Shown one piece after another: positions 52,450 to 62,687 of a stretch of DNA of 64,000 nt (the first letter of the stretch is position 1; the number at the start of each line of letters is the position of its first letter). Below the pieces are notes generated by a model. The model had not been told where the DNA came from and searched no databases. It saw only the letters and a program-made list of their open reading frames with translations. A program made the position numbers and the translations under genes. The DNA is from Rhynchonema sp. JSB1_4 (Eukaryota > Nematoda > Chromadorea > Monhysterida > Xyalidae): contig JASAMV010000669.1 in the NCBI GenBank assembly GCA_030248065.1, forward strand, positions 29,920 to 93,919, written 5' to 3'.

Positions 52450-52985
52450 CAGTGTAGTTCCTGGGGGGTTTCCCTGAGGTACACTAACCGCCGCGACCAG
52501 TGTAGTTCATGGATTTTTTAACCAAATTTAGTAGCTTTTTAGCTGCAAATTTTTTTGAAAAGCTAGTAAATCTTCAAATTTAGTAGCGTAAAAGCTACTA
52601 AATTTTTATATTTGGGCCAAAAAAGCTAGTAAATTGGCATTTCCGCAGAAAAAAGCTACATAATTTTTCACTTTCCTAGCTTTATGCTACTAGCCCATCA
52701 GTGTAGTTTCTGGTCCGGCGGGGAAATTAGTGTGCCTCCCTACTTTTTCGGAGGGGAAATTAGCGTACCTCCCTGGGGCGGAAGGGGGGAAGACCCAAAA
52801 TCAGCAGGTAGAAAATTTGATCGATTTTTTGCCCTTTTTGGAAAAAATTCTCCATAAAAAGTGTATTTTGGCGACTTTTGAGAACATTGACCTAAAAATC
52901 ACACATTTTAGGCCTAAAAATGCCCATTTTAGGTCTAAAAATGGCCATTTTAGGCAAAAATTGGGGAAATTAGTGTACCCGGAGG
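52450..52985. mobile_element. Stack of three hAT-like left ends without matching right ends
   Basis: CAGTGTAGTT-type starts occur at 52450 (GTACACTAACCGCCGCG family), 52498 (GTAGCTTTTTAGC body) and 52699 (GGGGAAATTAGTGTACC family). The 8 bp before 52498 are GCCGCGAC. I find no corresponding ACTACACTG ends before 58.3 kb, so the copies are truncated or rearranged. Confidence 0.65.
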
Positions 52986-53814
52986 CAGTGTAGTACTTGG
53001 CCAGGGTGTTGACGATAGATAGATTGGGACCCGAAATGTGTTGACGATAGATAGATGACCGAAGTCCGAAATCTGGGGGGGGGTCGACCCAAACTTGCTG
53101 ACGATAGATACCGTATTGTCGGAAATAGAACCCGGGGGGTCTATTTTTTCACTGGGGTCATTTTGGGGGGGTTCAATTTATGGGGGGGTCACGGGTCAAT
53201 TATTGGGGGGGTTATATTTTTTATTTGGCCCCCGACGAAAAAAAATCATTGTTAATAATGCCCATAAAAATGGCTTTTTTTGGTATTTTCTAACTTCAAC
53301 AGCGGCAATTATGCTTAAAAAGATGTATTCTGTTGTGTACGCAAGCTTAAACAACGTTTGACACAACAACACAGCCGTACCATACCACTAATCTGTGGTA
53401 CGGTGAAGGTTTGGGAGTGGGGTTCTATTAATGGGGGGTCAATTAATGGGGGGTTCTATTTTTGATTTCGAGCCATTTAGGGGGTTCAATTAATGGGGGG
53501 GTCAATTAATGGGGGGTTCTATTTCCGACAATACGGTAGATGGTGGGGGGGTCGTCAAAAATCAAGGTATAGTATAGTGCACTAAGGAGGTAATCATGTA
53601 TAAATATTAATGAAAATGTACCAGTGTAGTACTTGGTCAGGGTGTTGACGATAGATAGATTGGGACCCGAAATGTGTTGACGATAGATAGATTGTTCCCA
53701 AAATTTGTTGACGATAGATAGATTTGCCCATGTGTTGACGATAGATAGATGAAATCAAAAAGTGTTGACGATAGATAGATGAATTTGGGGGACCCCCCCA
53801 AGTACCGTAAAAAC
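52986..53814. mobile_element. hAT-like elements with GTGTTGACGATAGATAGAT repeats (two overlapping left ends)
   Basis: CAGTGTAGTACTTGG starts occur at 52986 and 53623. Each is followed by repeated GTTGACGATAGATAGAT units separated by short spacers. The first copy is interrupted by the TA-flanked element 53111-53536; the second is cut off at the TA-flanked palindrome from 53815. Right ends are absent here. Confidence 0.7.
53111..53536. mobile_element. TA-flanked element with CCGTATTGTCGGAAATAGAA ends
   Basis: The terminal inverted repeat CCGTATTGTCGGAAATAGAA is perfect at both ends, and TA stands outside each (53109-53110 and 53537-53538). Deleting the element and one TA regenerates the GATAGATAGATGG sequence seen in the intact sister elements, which proves the insertion. 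A Tc1/mariner-like target choice is inferred from TA. Confidence 0.85.
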
Positions 53815-54429
53815 CTAAATAGAAGGGGGGCTCTATTAATTCATTGACCCGAACCTGAAAAATTGTTCCCAGAAATACCCTCCAAAAACCCCTAAAAAGG
53901 GGTTTGAAAGGATGTCTTTTCGCTTGTAATCGCATTTATTCGTGTCTATTCGTCAATAGGAGGCGTATTATGTGCTCTGAACGAACAACAAACGTGCATA
54001 AATGCACCTGTACACCACTATCAAGCCTTAATACACTACAGTATAGGGAATGTTACTTAGGGGGGCTCTATTCCGGGGGCTCGATTAATTCACTGGGTCA
54101 GTGAATTAATAGAGCCCCCCACCTAAGTAACATCCCCGTATACAGTAGTGTATTAAGGCTTGATAGTGGTGCACAGGTACATTTATGTACGTTTGTTGTT
54201 CGTTCAGAGCACATAATACGCCTCTTATTGGCAAATAGACACGAATAAATGCGATTACAAGCGAAAAAACATCCTTTCAAACCCCTTTTTAGGGGTTTTT
54301 GGGGAGTATTTCTGGGAACAATTTTTCAGGTTCGGGTCAGTGAATTAATAGAGGCCCCCCCCGGAATAGAGCCCCCCAAAATGGGGTCAGTGAATTAATA
54401 GAGCCCCCCTTCTATTTAGGTTTTTACGG
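53815..54429. mobile_element. TA-flanked 615-bp palindromic element, CCGTAAAAACCTAAATAG ends
   Basis: Almost perfectly palindromic. The arms run from CCGTAAAAACCTAAATAG through AATGCGATTACAAGCG-type sequence to the centre near 54100. TA lies at 53813-53814 and 54430-54431. Words of GGGGGGCTCTATTAATTCAC recur at the ends and the centre. Reading frames repeat on both strands because of the symmetry and are not genes. Confidence 0.85.
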
Positions 54430-54552
54430 TAGATGTTCTAAATCCGCGCGTAGCGCGCAATTTTTGCACATCTGGGGTAAAAAAATACCGGTTTTGAGCC
54501 ATTTTGAGTCAAAAATGTCAATTTTGGGTTCGAAATGTGTTGACGATAGATA

Positions 54553-54820
54553 CCGTAAAAACCTAAATACAGCCCCCCAAAAAGGGGTCAGTGAATTAAT
54601 AGGGCCCCCCATACCGTAAAAACCTAAATAGAAGGGGGGCTCAATTAACTCACTGACCCCATTTTGGAGGCTCTATTGCGGGGGGGGGCTCTATTCCGGG
54701 GGGCCTCTATTAATTCACTGACCCGAACCTGAAAAAATTGTTCCCAGAAATACCCCCAAAAAACCCTAAAAAGGGGTTTGAAAGGATGTTTTTGTAATCG
54801 CATTTATTCGTGTCTATTCC
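54553..54820. mobile_element. Partial copies of the CCGTAAAAACC element
   Basis: Two further left ends (54553 and 54614), the first after GATAGATA. The second runs for about 200 bp collinear with the left arm of 53815-54429 and is then interrupted by CAGAGGTCGCAATCGGGC. Confidence 0.7.
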
Positions 54821-55068
54821 AGAGGTCGCAATCGGGCCGGGTTTGGCCGGCCCGGCCCGGCCCGAGCCCCCAAATCTCCGGCCCGGCCCGACCCGTACCC
54901 CCAAATCTCCGGCCCGGCCCGGCCCGAACCCCCAAATCTCCGGCCCGGCCCGGCCCGAATTTTTGGCTCAGATTTTAACCCAATTTTTGTCATAATTTTT
55001 GCGATTTTTGAATCTATTTTTTTGGTTGAAAATTCATTGTTTTCCATGAAAAAGTCGCCAGATAGAAC
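54821..55068. repeat. GGCCCGGCCCG minisatellite inside a CAGAGGTCGC-starting insert
   Basis: Three to four tandem units of about 35 bp, each GGCCCGGCCCGACCCG-like followed by CCCCCAAATCTCC, then AT-rich sequence. The start CAGAGGTCGCAA resembles hAT ends, but no right end is visible. Confidence 0.6.
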
Positions 55069-55368
55069 CAATGGTGTGGCTGGGGGTCCCCCTAGGTACA
55101 GTAGGTAGGTAAGGTAGATGACGCGCCATCCTGGTACAGTAGGTAGGTCGCCGCCCCCCGGCTGGTACAGTAGGTTGCTATTTTTGGCTCAAAATGGTAT
55201 AAAATCGATATTTTTCGCTCCAAGTAATCGAAAAATCGCGCGCTGCGCGCGAAATGAGGGTTTTAGAGCACATTTTCATCTAAATTCAGACATAAAAAAG
55301 TTTGTTCCCCCCCAAGCTCGGCCGGTACCAGTGTAGTGGCAGGCAGATGGTTGCAAGGTACCCTTGGG

Positions 55369-56235
55369 CAGGGTAGCACTTGGGGGGGTGGGGGGTCCCC
55401 CCCAAATTCATCTATCTATCGTCAACACTTTTTGATTTCATCTATCTATCGTCAACACTTATGGGCAAATCTATCTATCGTCAACAAATTCTGGGAACAA
55501 TCTATCTATCGTCAATACATTTCGACCCAAAAATGGGTATTTTTGCCCCAAAATGGCTCAAAATCGGTATTTTTTGTCCAAAATAGGCAAAAAATCGCGC
55601 GCTACGCGCGGATTTAGTACATCTAAGTACATTTTCTTTAATATTTACACATTATTACCTACTTAGTACGCTATACTATACCTTGATTTTTGGCGACCCC
55701 CCCCCACCATCTATCTATCGTCAACAAGTTTGGGTCGACCCCCCCCCAGATTTCGGACTTGGGTCATCTATCTATCGTCAACACATTTCGGGTCCCAATC
55801 TATCTATCGTCAACACCCTGACCAAGTACCAGTGTAGTTCCTGGTCCGGCGCGGCGGTTAGTGTACCTACCCCTTTTTTCCGTGCGGCGGTTAGTGTACC
55901 TACCTGGGGGGAAGGGGGGGGGAGACCCAAATTCAGGAAAAAGTCACTTTTTGAGGTAGAAAATTTGATCGATTTTTGGCCCTTTTTGGAAAAAATTCTT
56001 CATAAAAAGGGTATTTTGGCGACTTTTGACAACATCGACCTAAAAATCACCCATTTTAGGCCTAAAAATGCCCATTTTAGGCCTAAATTTGCCTATTTTA
56101 GGCCAAATTGAGGCGGTTAGTGTACCTGGCGCGGCGGTTAGTGTACTAGTGTACCTTGGTCGCGGCGGTTAGTGTACCTTAGGGGGGGACCCCCCCCCTC
56201 CCCCCCCAGGAACTACACTGCCAAGTACTACACTG
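55369..56235. mobile_element. hAT-like element, GACGATAGATAGAT family
   Basis: Starts CAGGGTAGCACTTGGGG, ends CCAAGTACTACACTG, with a perfect 8-bp duplication CCCTTGGG at 55361-55368 and 56236-56243. ATCTATCTATCGTCAACAC repeats lie at both ends. The body has A/T tracts about every 10 bp and AAATCGCGCGCTACGCGCG. It holds 55830-56220. Confidence 0.92.
55830..56220. mobile_element. hAT-like element, GGCGGTTAGTGTACC family
   Basis: 391 bp, CAGTGTAGTTCCTGG to CCAGGAACTACACTG. A perfect 8-bp duplication CCAAGTAC stands at 55822-55829 and 56221-56228. It is inserted just inside the right tip of 55369-56235. It is the same family as 50976-51362. Confidence 0.95.
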
Positions 56236-56278
56236 CCCTTGGGGGGTGGATCCACATGGTTGCAAGGTACCCCCCTAC

Positions 56279-56692
56279 CAGTGCTGTGGATACTTTGGCG
56301 GGGCGGGTAGGGTACATTGGTGTAAAAAATGGGGGCGGGTAAGGGGTAGTGTACCTGGGATTTGGGGGGGAATCCGGTTTGGGGGGGAGGGGGGGAGATT
56401 TTTCGGGGGCGGGTAGGGTACAACACAAGTTTTTTCGCGTGCCTGTTTTTATGTACTAAAAAGTACATATATAGCGCGCAGCGCGTGCACTTTTTAGGGT
56501 TTTCGGTCGAAATTTGGTCATTTTTAACCGAAAAATGGGCATTTTGGGGGTAAAAATCGGGGCGGGTAGGGTACCAGGGCGGGGCGGGTAGGGGGGTAGG
56601 GTACCAGAGCGGGGCGGGTAGGGGGGTAGCGTACCAGGCCGGGGCGGATAGGGTACCATTGGGGGGACCCCCCACCCCGAGCCACAGCACTG
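56279..56692. mobile_element. hAT-like element, GGGGCGGGTAGGGTACC family
   Basis: 414 bp, CAGTGCTGTGGATAC to GAGCCACAGCACTG. A perfect 8-bp duplication CCCCCTAC stands at 56271-56278 and 56693-56700. A/T tracts start near 56491, 56500, 56510, 56521, 56531, 56541 and 56551, almost exactly 10 bp apart. Confidence 0.95.
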
Positions 56693-56932
56693 CCCCCTAC
56701 CCAGCCTCCAGAAGGTTGCAAGGTACCCCTGGGGTCCGAAAAAAGGGTGTTTTTTGCATGCTTTTTTCTGCAAAATTGGCCGAAAAAATGGTACTTTTTT
56801 GCATTTTGGCCGAAAATTTTCCCAAAATAGCTATTATATGGAGGTTTGCGCGCGGAGCGCGCGATTTTTGGGGTTTTGAGGTCGAAAAACACCCATTTTT
56901 GCCTATAAAAACCATAAATTTATAGTTGCAAG

Positions 56933-58171
56933 CAGTGCTGTGGCTGGGGGGTGGGGGGGTCCCCCCTCCCCCCCAATGGTACCCTACCCGCCCCGGCCTG
57001 GTACGCCACCCCCCCCCCCGCTCGGGTACCCTACCCCCCGTGCTGGGTAGTACTGGGGGGGGGGGGGGGTGGGGGGTCCCCCCCAAATTCATCTATCTAT
57101 CGTCAACACTTTTTGATTTCATCTATCTATCGTCAACACTTATGGGCAAATCTATCTATCGTCAACAAATTCTGGGAACAATCTATCTATCGTCAACACA
57201 TTTCGACCCCAAAATGGGTATTTTTGCCTCAAAATGGCTCAAAATCGGTATTTTTTGTCCCATATAGGCAAAAAATCGCGCGCTACGCGCGGATTTAGTG
57301 CATCTTAGTACATTTTCATTAATATTTACACATTATTACCAACTTAGTACACTATACTATACCTTGATTTTTGGCGACCCCCCCTCCCCACCATCTATCT
57401 ATCGTCAACAAGTTTGGGTCGACCCCCCCCAGATTTCGGACTTGGGTCATCTATCTATCGTCAACACATTTCGGGTCCCAATCTATCTATCGTCAACACC
57501 CTGACCAAGTACTACACTGTCCCAGTGTAGTTCCTGGGGGGAGGGGGGTCCCCCCTCGGGTACGCTATCTCCCCCTCAGGTGGTACACTATCCCCCTATC
57601 TCCCCCTCCGGGTACACTATCTCCCCCAATTTTTGCCTAAAATAGGCATTTTTAGGCCTAAAATGGGCATTTTTGTACCAAAAATGTCTGATTTTTAGGT
57701 CAATGTTCTCAAAAGTCGCCAAAATGCCCTTTTTATGAAGAATTTCCAAAAAGGGGCAAAATAGGTCCCCCTCGGGGGCACACTATCTCCCCCTCCGAAA
57801 AAAACGGAGGGTCCGCTATCTCCCCCTCCGGACCAGGAACTACACTGCCTACCCCCCTACCCGCCCCGCCCTGGTACCCTACCCGCCCCGATTTTTACCC
57901 CCAAAATGCCCATTTTTCGGTCAAAAATGCCCAAATTTCGACCGAAAACCCTAAAAAGTGCAAAAAATCATATGCACTTTTTAGTACATAAAAACAGGCA
58001 CCCGAAAAACTTGTGTTGTACCCTACCCGCCCCGAAAAATCTTCCCCCCCCAAACCGGATTTCCCCCCCCCCCCAAAAAAAATCCCAGGTACACTACACT
58101 ACCCCCCTACTCGCCCCCGATTTTTTCCACCTATGTACCCTACCAGCCCAGCTAAAGTAGCCACAGCACTG
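56933..58171. mobile_element. hAT-like element, GGTACCCTACCCGCCCC family
   Basis: CAGTGCTGTGGCTGGGG to AGTAGCCACAGCACTG. The flanks GTTGCAAG (56925-56932) and GTTGCATG (58172-58179) match at 7 of 8. It contains the composite insert 57038-57847. Confidence 0.88.
57038..57847. mobile_element. Composite insert: GATAGATAGAT element joined to a CTATCTCCCCC element
   Basis: The first part (to 57519, ending AAGTACTACACTG) matches 55369-56235 without its insert. The second part (57523-57847) runs CAGTGTAGTTCCTGG to CCAGGAACTACACTG with GTACACTATCTCCCCC repeats. The direct repeat CCTACCCC flanks the pair as a whole (57030-57037 and 57848-57855), so it may have entered as a unit or be a rearrangement. 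Confidence 0.7.
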
Positions 58172-58387
58172 GTTGCATGCAACAGGTACCCTCCGGGGGC
58201 GGTAGGAAGGTACCTACCCTTCCCCCCATCCCCCAAGGGGTGGTTGCAAGGTACCTACTTACTCCTTAGGGGGGGGGACCCCCCCCCATCCCCCCAGCCC
58301 CTACACTGGCCGGTATAGTAGGTAGGTTGATTGCAGGCCTTTCTGGTGGTACAGTAGGTTGATTACACGCCGGGAGCCACACCACTG

Positions 58388-60343
58388 GACAATACTGATC
58401 ACTTACTTGCTGAATCCGTCAGAAATTTCAGTATTTTTGACAAAAAGTGGACGGTCACAACGGGTTGGGTCGGTGACGCTGTTTCTGGGCAGTGTTGGAG
58501 GTGGGGGGGGGGGGGTTGGGGGGGGGGGGGCAGTAGTAGGTATCCCCCCCTCGCCTGGTACAGTAGGTATCCCCGATGTTCGGCATCAACTGTGTGGCTG
58601 GGGGGGTGGGGGGGTGGGGGCCCCCCCCCCCCCAAGGTACAGTAGGTAGGTTGCCGCCCCTCGCCTGGTACAGTAGGTAGGTTGCCGCCCCTCCCCCGGT
58701 ACAGTAGGTAGGTTGCCGCCCCACCTAACTTTTCACCCAAAACATACATTTTTGGCTTAAATTGCATAAAATTAGCATATTTGTCTGCAAATAGGCGAAA
58801 AATCGCGCGCTGCGCGCGAAATTAGTGTTTTAGGCCACATTTTCTTCAGTATTTAGACATAAAAAATTTCGGTTTCCAGATGACCCCCCCCCAAGTGGTA
58901 CGACCCCCCCCCTAGCTCGGCTGGTACAGTAGGTAGGTTGCCGCCCCGCATTTTGGGTGGTACAGTAGGTTGCCGCCCCGCCTGGGGAGCTACACCACTG
59001 GTTGGCATGGTACAGTAGGGTATCCCCCCCATTTTCACCCCGGTACAGTAGGTATCCCCCCCCCCCGATTTTTTTGCCCCAAAAGTGCCAATTTTTGACC
59101 AAAATGGCCGAAATTAGTGCAAAATTGACAGTCCTTTTTACCTCAGAAATACCCAAAATCGTGCGCTACGCGCGCAAATACTACGTTTTCACATGATTCC
59201 ACACATAATAAACACATAAAAAATTTTCACACCAAAACCTAACCCCCCCCCCCAACCCCCCCCCTAGCTACACAACCCCCCCAGGCCATCGGGGCTCCTG
59301 GTACAGTAGGTAGCCACCCTTCTCCGAGCGCGGTACAGTAGGTATCCCCCCTCCAGAGTACCACCAACACCCCTCCTGGGCTGGACTCCGCACTGCCGGT
59401 CACCTCCGGGGGTGTCCCGTTGAAAGGGGCAGCGCCCTCCTGGGCCCCGACTCTTTTTTCTCATTTATATAAATGATGTTGTCAGCGTGGTGCATCCAGG
59501 CACCTACCTGTATCTACGCCCACGATGACATCAAAAATTTCAATAGGGGAAATCCGTAAAATCGATCACAAAATCCTCCAGGGTGACACGGTGGCTCACT
59601 CACGCTTTCGAAGTGGAGCCAATAAGAGCGTCCCCCCAATGAGCCCCCAAGTCCCACCTGTTTGTGGACTAGGATATTGTTTCACCTCCCCATGTCCGGG
59701 AGGGCGTCAGTCAACAAGTTAAAAAGTTTGAGTCACACATTGGTAAAATTGTGGCCAATGCTACAGAATGGAGAAGACCATCCCCCCCTTTCCCCACAGT
59801 CGTAATCGCGACTTCCTCCGCAAAACTCTACTTGGCCTATGTTCGTCCATTACTGAATTTTCCACGCCCATTTTGGTCCCCCTAAAAATGTCACTTTGAC
59901 TAAAAACGTCGAAAAAATTCAAATGTAGGTTCACTTATTATTTACCAGGCACTAGAGACACTGTCTTACCAAGGAGTGTTTGCATGCACTAAAATCGGGA
60001 CCCCTAATTTAGGTTCGCCGGACCGCGAAACGATCTTGGCGCCTTGTGTACAAAGTCGTTCGTGGGCTTCATAACTGGGGTCCCCAAGGCGTTATTCTTT
60101 CCATCGCGCTAACACCGGCCGCCCAACCGAAGGGCCTTCGTTACAGTTCGTGTCGAGTTCATGGCGCGGGTCCGGACTTGTCCGGGTATTGGGCTTATCG
60201 CGTTGTGGACCTCTGGAACAGGCTCCCAGAGGACGTCGTTTCCGCTGCTCTTAATTGCGGCCTTTAAATCTAAACTAAACTCACGTGGTCGAGACGTAGT
60301 TTCTCGCCATATTTCAACAAAATTCTCAGCCGTCGTTGACTGA
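58388..60343 (+). pseudogene. Non-LTR retrotransposon pol fragment, left-arm copy
   Basis: The plus strand encodes, in broken frames, an RT piece before 58489, then after the insert 58490-59378 an IYINDVV- and ADDIKI-like region (59455-59570). A C-terminal region follows at 60046-60343 with GYWAYRVVDLWNRLPEDVVS and an ending in FSAVVD. The order and motifs fit a CR1/Jockey-type element. Frameshifts and stops are numerous, more than in the right-arm copy. Confidence 0.75.
58490..59378. mobile_element. hAT-like element in the left-arm retrotransposon, with a nested element
   Basis: Starts CAGTGTTGGAGGTGGGG and ends about 59378 (CCACCAACAC...). GGTACAGTAGGTATCCCCC words repeat at both sides. 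The nested element 58587-59000 (CAACTGTGTGGCT to AGCTACACCACTG) has flanks TTCGGCAT and GTTGGCAT, 6 of 8 matching. Confidence 0.75.
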
Positions 60344-60590
60344 TTTTCTTGATCACTGAGTTGCTGCTTTCAGGAAATCGTTAATTTTGTTAATTCGCCT
60401 GTTTTCATCTCGTGTCCGCCATTCCTAACTGATTTTTCGTTCTGTCGTTGCTGTGTTTTTTGGTTGGTTTAGAATTTCTCTGGTCGGTTTTGTCGTTCGT
60501 TCATTCATGATTTATCATCAATACTTGTTACGTACAGTTATGCGTAGAGTTTTTGAGGTGTCTTCCGGGATCTCGTGCGTAGAGCCGCTC

Positions 60591-61479
60591 TCTGCGGACG
60601 TAGCAGAATTGCGAATTTGAGATTTGAACCCAAAACGTTCACTTCTGCTTAGAAATGTGCATAACGACATAGCTATCTCCAAAAAACCGCAAAAGAGGAA
60701 ATAGTTTTAGAATTTTTTGCAGAAGAGGTCGTCTCGACGACCCGATCCCCCCAAGTGGTACGACCCGGCCCTGGATCTTAGGCGTCAGGATTTGTAAAGC
60801 GCCGACATCCTTGTCACAGCGTAATCATGTGCTTATTTTTGACACGATATTTTCCGGACTCTCGTTGTTGTCTTTGCGAGAGCGTGCAAATAGACAATAT
60901 TGAATTCTGAACAAAAACCAGCTGCCGTAGTCGGTGGACTCTATGAAGTCAATTCAGCACCAGCTTCGGGGGGCTGCGACTCCGGCGGGCCTCGATGTAA
61001 CCTGACCCTGCCGAAAATTCTCCCGGAACTCAGCCCCAAGCCCCTGTCGAGCGCAATTTCTGGGGCACCAGAACGATTTTTTGCAGATTCTGGTCAGAAA
61101 TTAATCAGAGGTTCCTCCGAGAATCGAGCCCACCCCCAAGTGGTAGTGACTCAGCAGATTCCTTCTAGTCTTTAGGTTTGTACGGTAAGGTGATCAGTAT
61201 TGTCTATCTGACGACATTTTTCGTGCATACAATGTAGTTGTCAACCAGTACAGATAGGTGTCCACATTCGAATGACTCGCATAATCTATTTATGACTGAA
61301 AATTGAGGCAGAATGAGCTTAAAAACGCTAATTAATTGGGCGCGGGCCGATTTTTCGACCTATCTGTGCAAAGACAAACATGCTGCTTCTGCAGTATTTT
61401 GAAGCCGAAGCTGCAACGTTTCTCGATGAAGGGTCAAATAATTCAAATTTTATCTGTAAGCTCCACGCAAAGCCCCCTT
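60591..61479. other. Central spacer of the giant palindrome
   Basis: About 0.9 kb with little or no self-complementarity. It includes two direct CCCCCAAGTGGTA words (about 60749 and 61134). No convincing coding region. Confidence 0.6.
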
Positions 61480-62687
61480 CTTCAGGAGATCCGGCAAACA
61501 CCTGCAAAAAAGAGACATATCAGTGTACGCAACAAACTTATAATCATGAATGAACAAACGACAAAACGTACCAGAGAAATTCTAAACCAACCAAAAACAC
61601 AGCAACGACAGACGAAAAATCAGTGATCAATGGCGGACACGAGATGAAAACAGGCGATAACGAAATTGACGATTACCTGAAAGCAGCAACTCAGTGACTG
61701 AGGAGATCAGTCAACGACGGCTGAGAATTTTGTTGAAATATGGCGAGAAACTACGTCTCGACCACGTGAGTTTAGTTTAGATTTAAAGGCCGCAATTGAG
61801 GCAGCGGAGACGACGTCCTCTGGGAGCCTGTTCCAGAGGTCCACAACGCGATAAGCCCAATACCCGGACAAGTCCGGACCCGCGCCATGAACTCGACACA
61901 AACTGTGGGAGTGCCCTCGGGTTGGGCGGCCGGTGTCACGCGATGGAAAGAATGATTCCTTGGTTACCCCAGGTATGAGACCACGAACGACTTTGTACAC
62001 GAGCACAAGATCGTTCACGGTCCGGCGATAAATTAGGGGGTCCAAATTTAGTGCATGCAAACGCTGTTGGTAAGCAGTGTCTGCATGCCTGGTAAATAAT
62101 AAGTGAACCTACGTTGAATTTTTTCAACGTTTTTAGTCAAAGTGACATTTTGAGGGGACCAAATGGACATGGAAAATTCCAGTAATGGACGAACATAGGC
62201 CAAGTAGAGTTTGCGGAGGAAGTCGCGATTACGACTGTGGAAGTTACGGCGGATGGTCTTCTCCATTCTGCTAGCGTCGGCCACAATTTTACCAATGTGT
62301 GACTCAAATTTTAAGTTTTGTTGGTCAATTATGACACCCTCCCGGACATGGGGAGGTGGAATCAGATCTGTTCATTCCCACAAAAATAGACAGGTGGGAC
62401 TGGGGGCGATCCCCAAGCCTTAAAGTGACGCTCTTATGACTGGCTAAGGCCATGCCATTTGCAGAGAGCCAACTAATGACCGGATTTATGTCACCCTGGA
62501 GGATTTTGTGATCAACAGCATTACGGATTTCCCTATAAATTTTGATGTCATCAGCCTAGAGATACAGGTAGGTGCCTGGATGCACCACGCTGACAACATC
62601 ATTTATATAAATGAGAAAAAAGAGTCGGGCCGAAAACACTGCCCTGGGCAACCCCGGAGGTGACCGGAGTGCGGAGTCCACCCAGAA

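Larger units (their letters stand above)
55329..58308. mobile_element. hAT-like element, GGTTGCAAGGTACC family, carrying nested insertions
   Basis: Starts CAGTGTAGTGGCAGGCAG and ends AGCCCCTACACTG. The flanks GCCGGTAC (55321-55328) and GCCGGTAT (58309-58316) match at 7 of 8. Three independent elements are inserted into it: 55369-56235, 56279-56692 and 56933-58171. Confidence 0.85.
55069..58387. mobile_element. Outer hAT-like element, GGTACAGTAGGTAGG family
   Basis: The left end CAATGGTGTGGCTGGGG is a mutated CAGTGG; the right end is GGGAGCCACACCACTG. GGTACAGTAGGTAGG words repeat near both ends. The 8-bp flanks agree at only 5 of 8, so this pairing is tentative. The whole set of elements from 55329 to 58308 lies inside it. 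Confidence 0.65.
58068..60590. repeat. Left arm of a giant palindrome
   Basis: Reverse-complementary to 61480-64000 with an axis near 61035. Matched landmarks: the element boundary 58387 with 63682, 58490 with 63578, 58587 with 63482, and the pol stop near 60343 with 61707. The arms differ by scattered substitutions and indels. The right arm runs off the window, so the full length is unknown. Confidence 0.9.

Noticed and set aside
53904..54280. Matching plus- and minus-strand proteins (MKGC.FACNRIYSCLF...)
   Set aside because: Produced by the symmetry of the 53815-54429 palindrome.
56169..57298. Long Pro/Gly-rich frames of up to 173 aa
   Set aside because: They read through G- and C-rich subterminal repeats and insertion borders; not genes.
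53635..57500. CRISPR-like array from the repeated GTTGACGATAGATAGAT units
   Set aside because: Animal genome. Spacers are few and shared between copies, and the units are subterminal repeats of transposons with 8-bp duplications.
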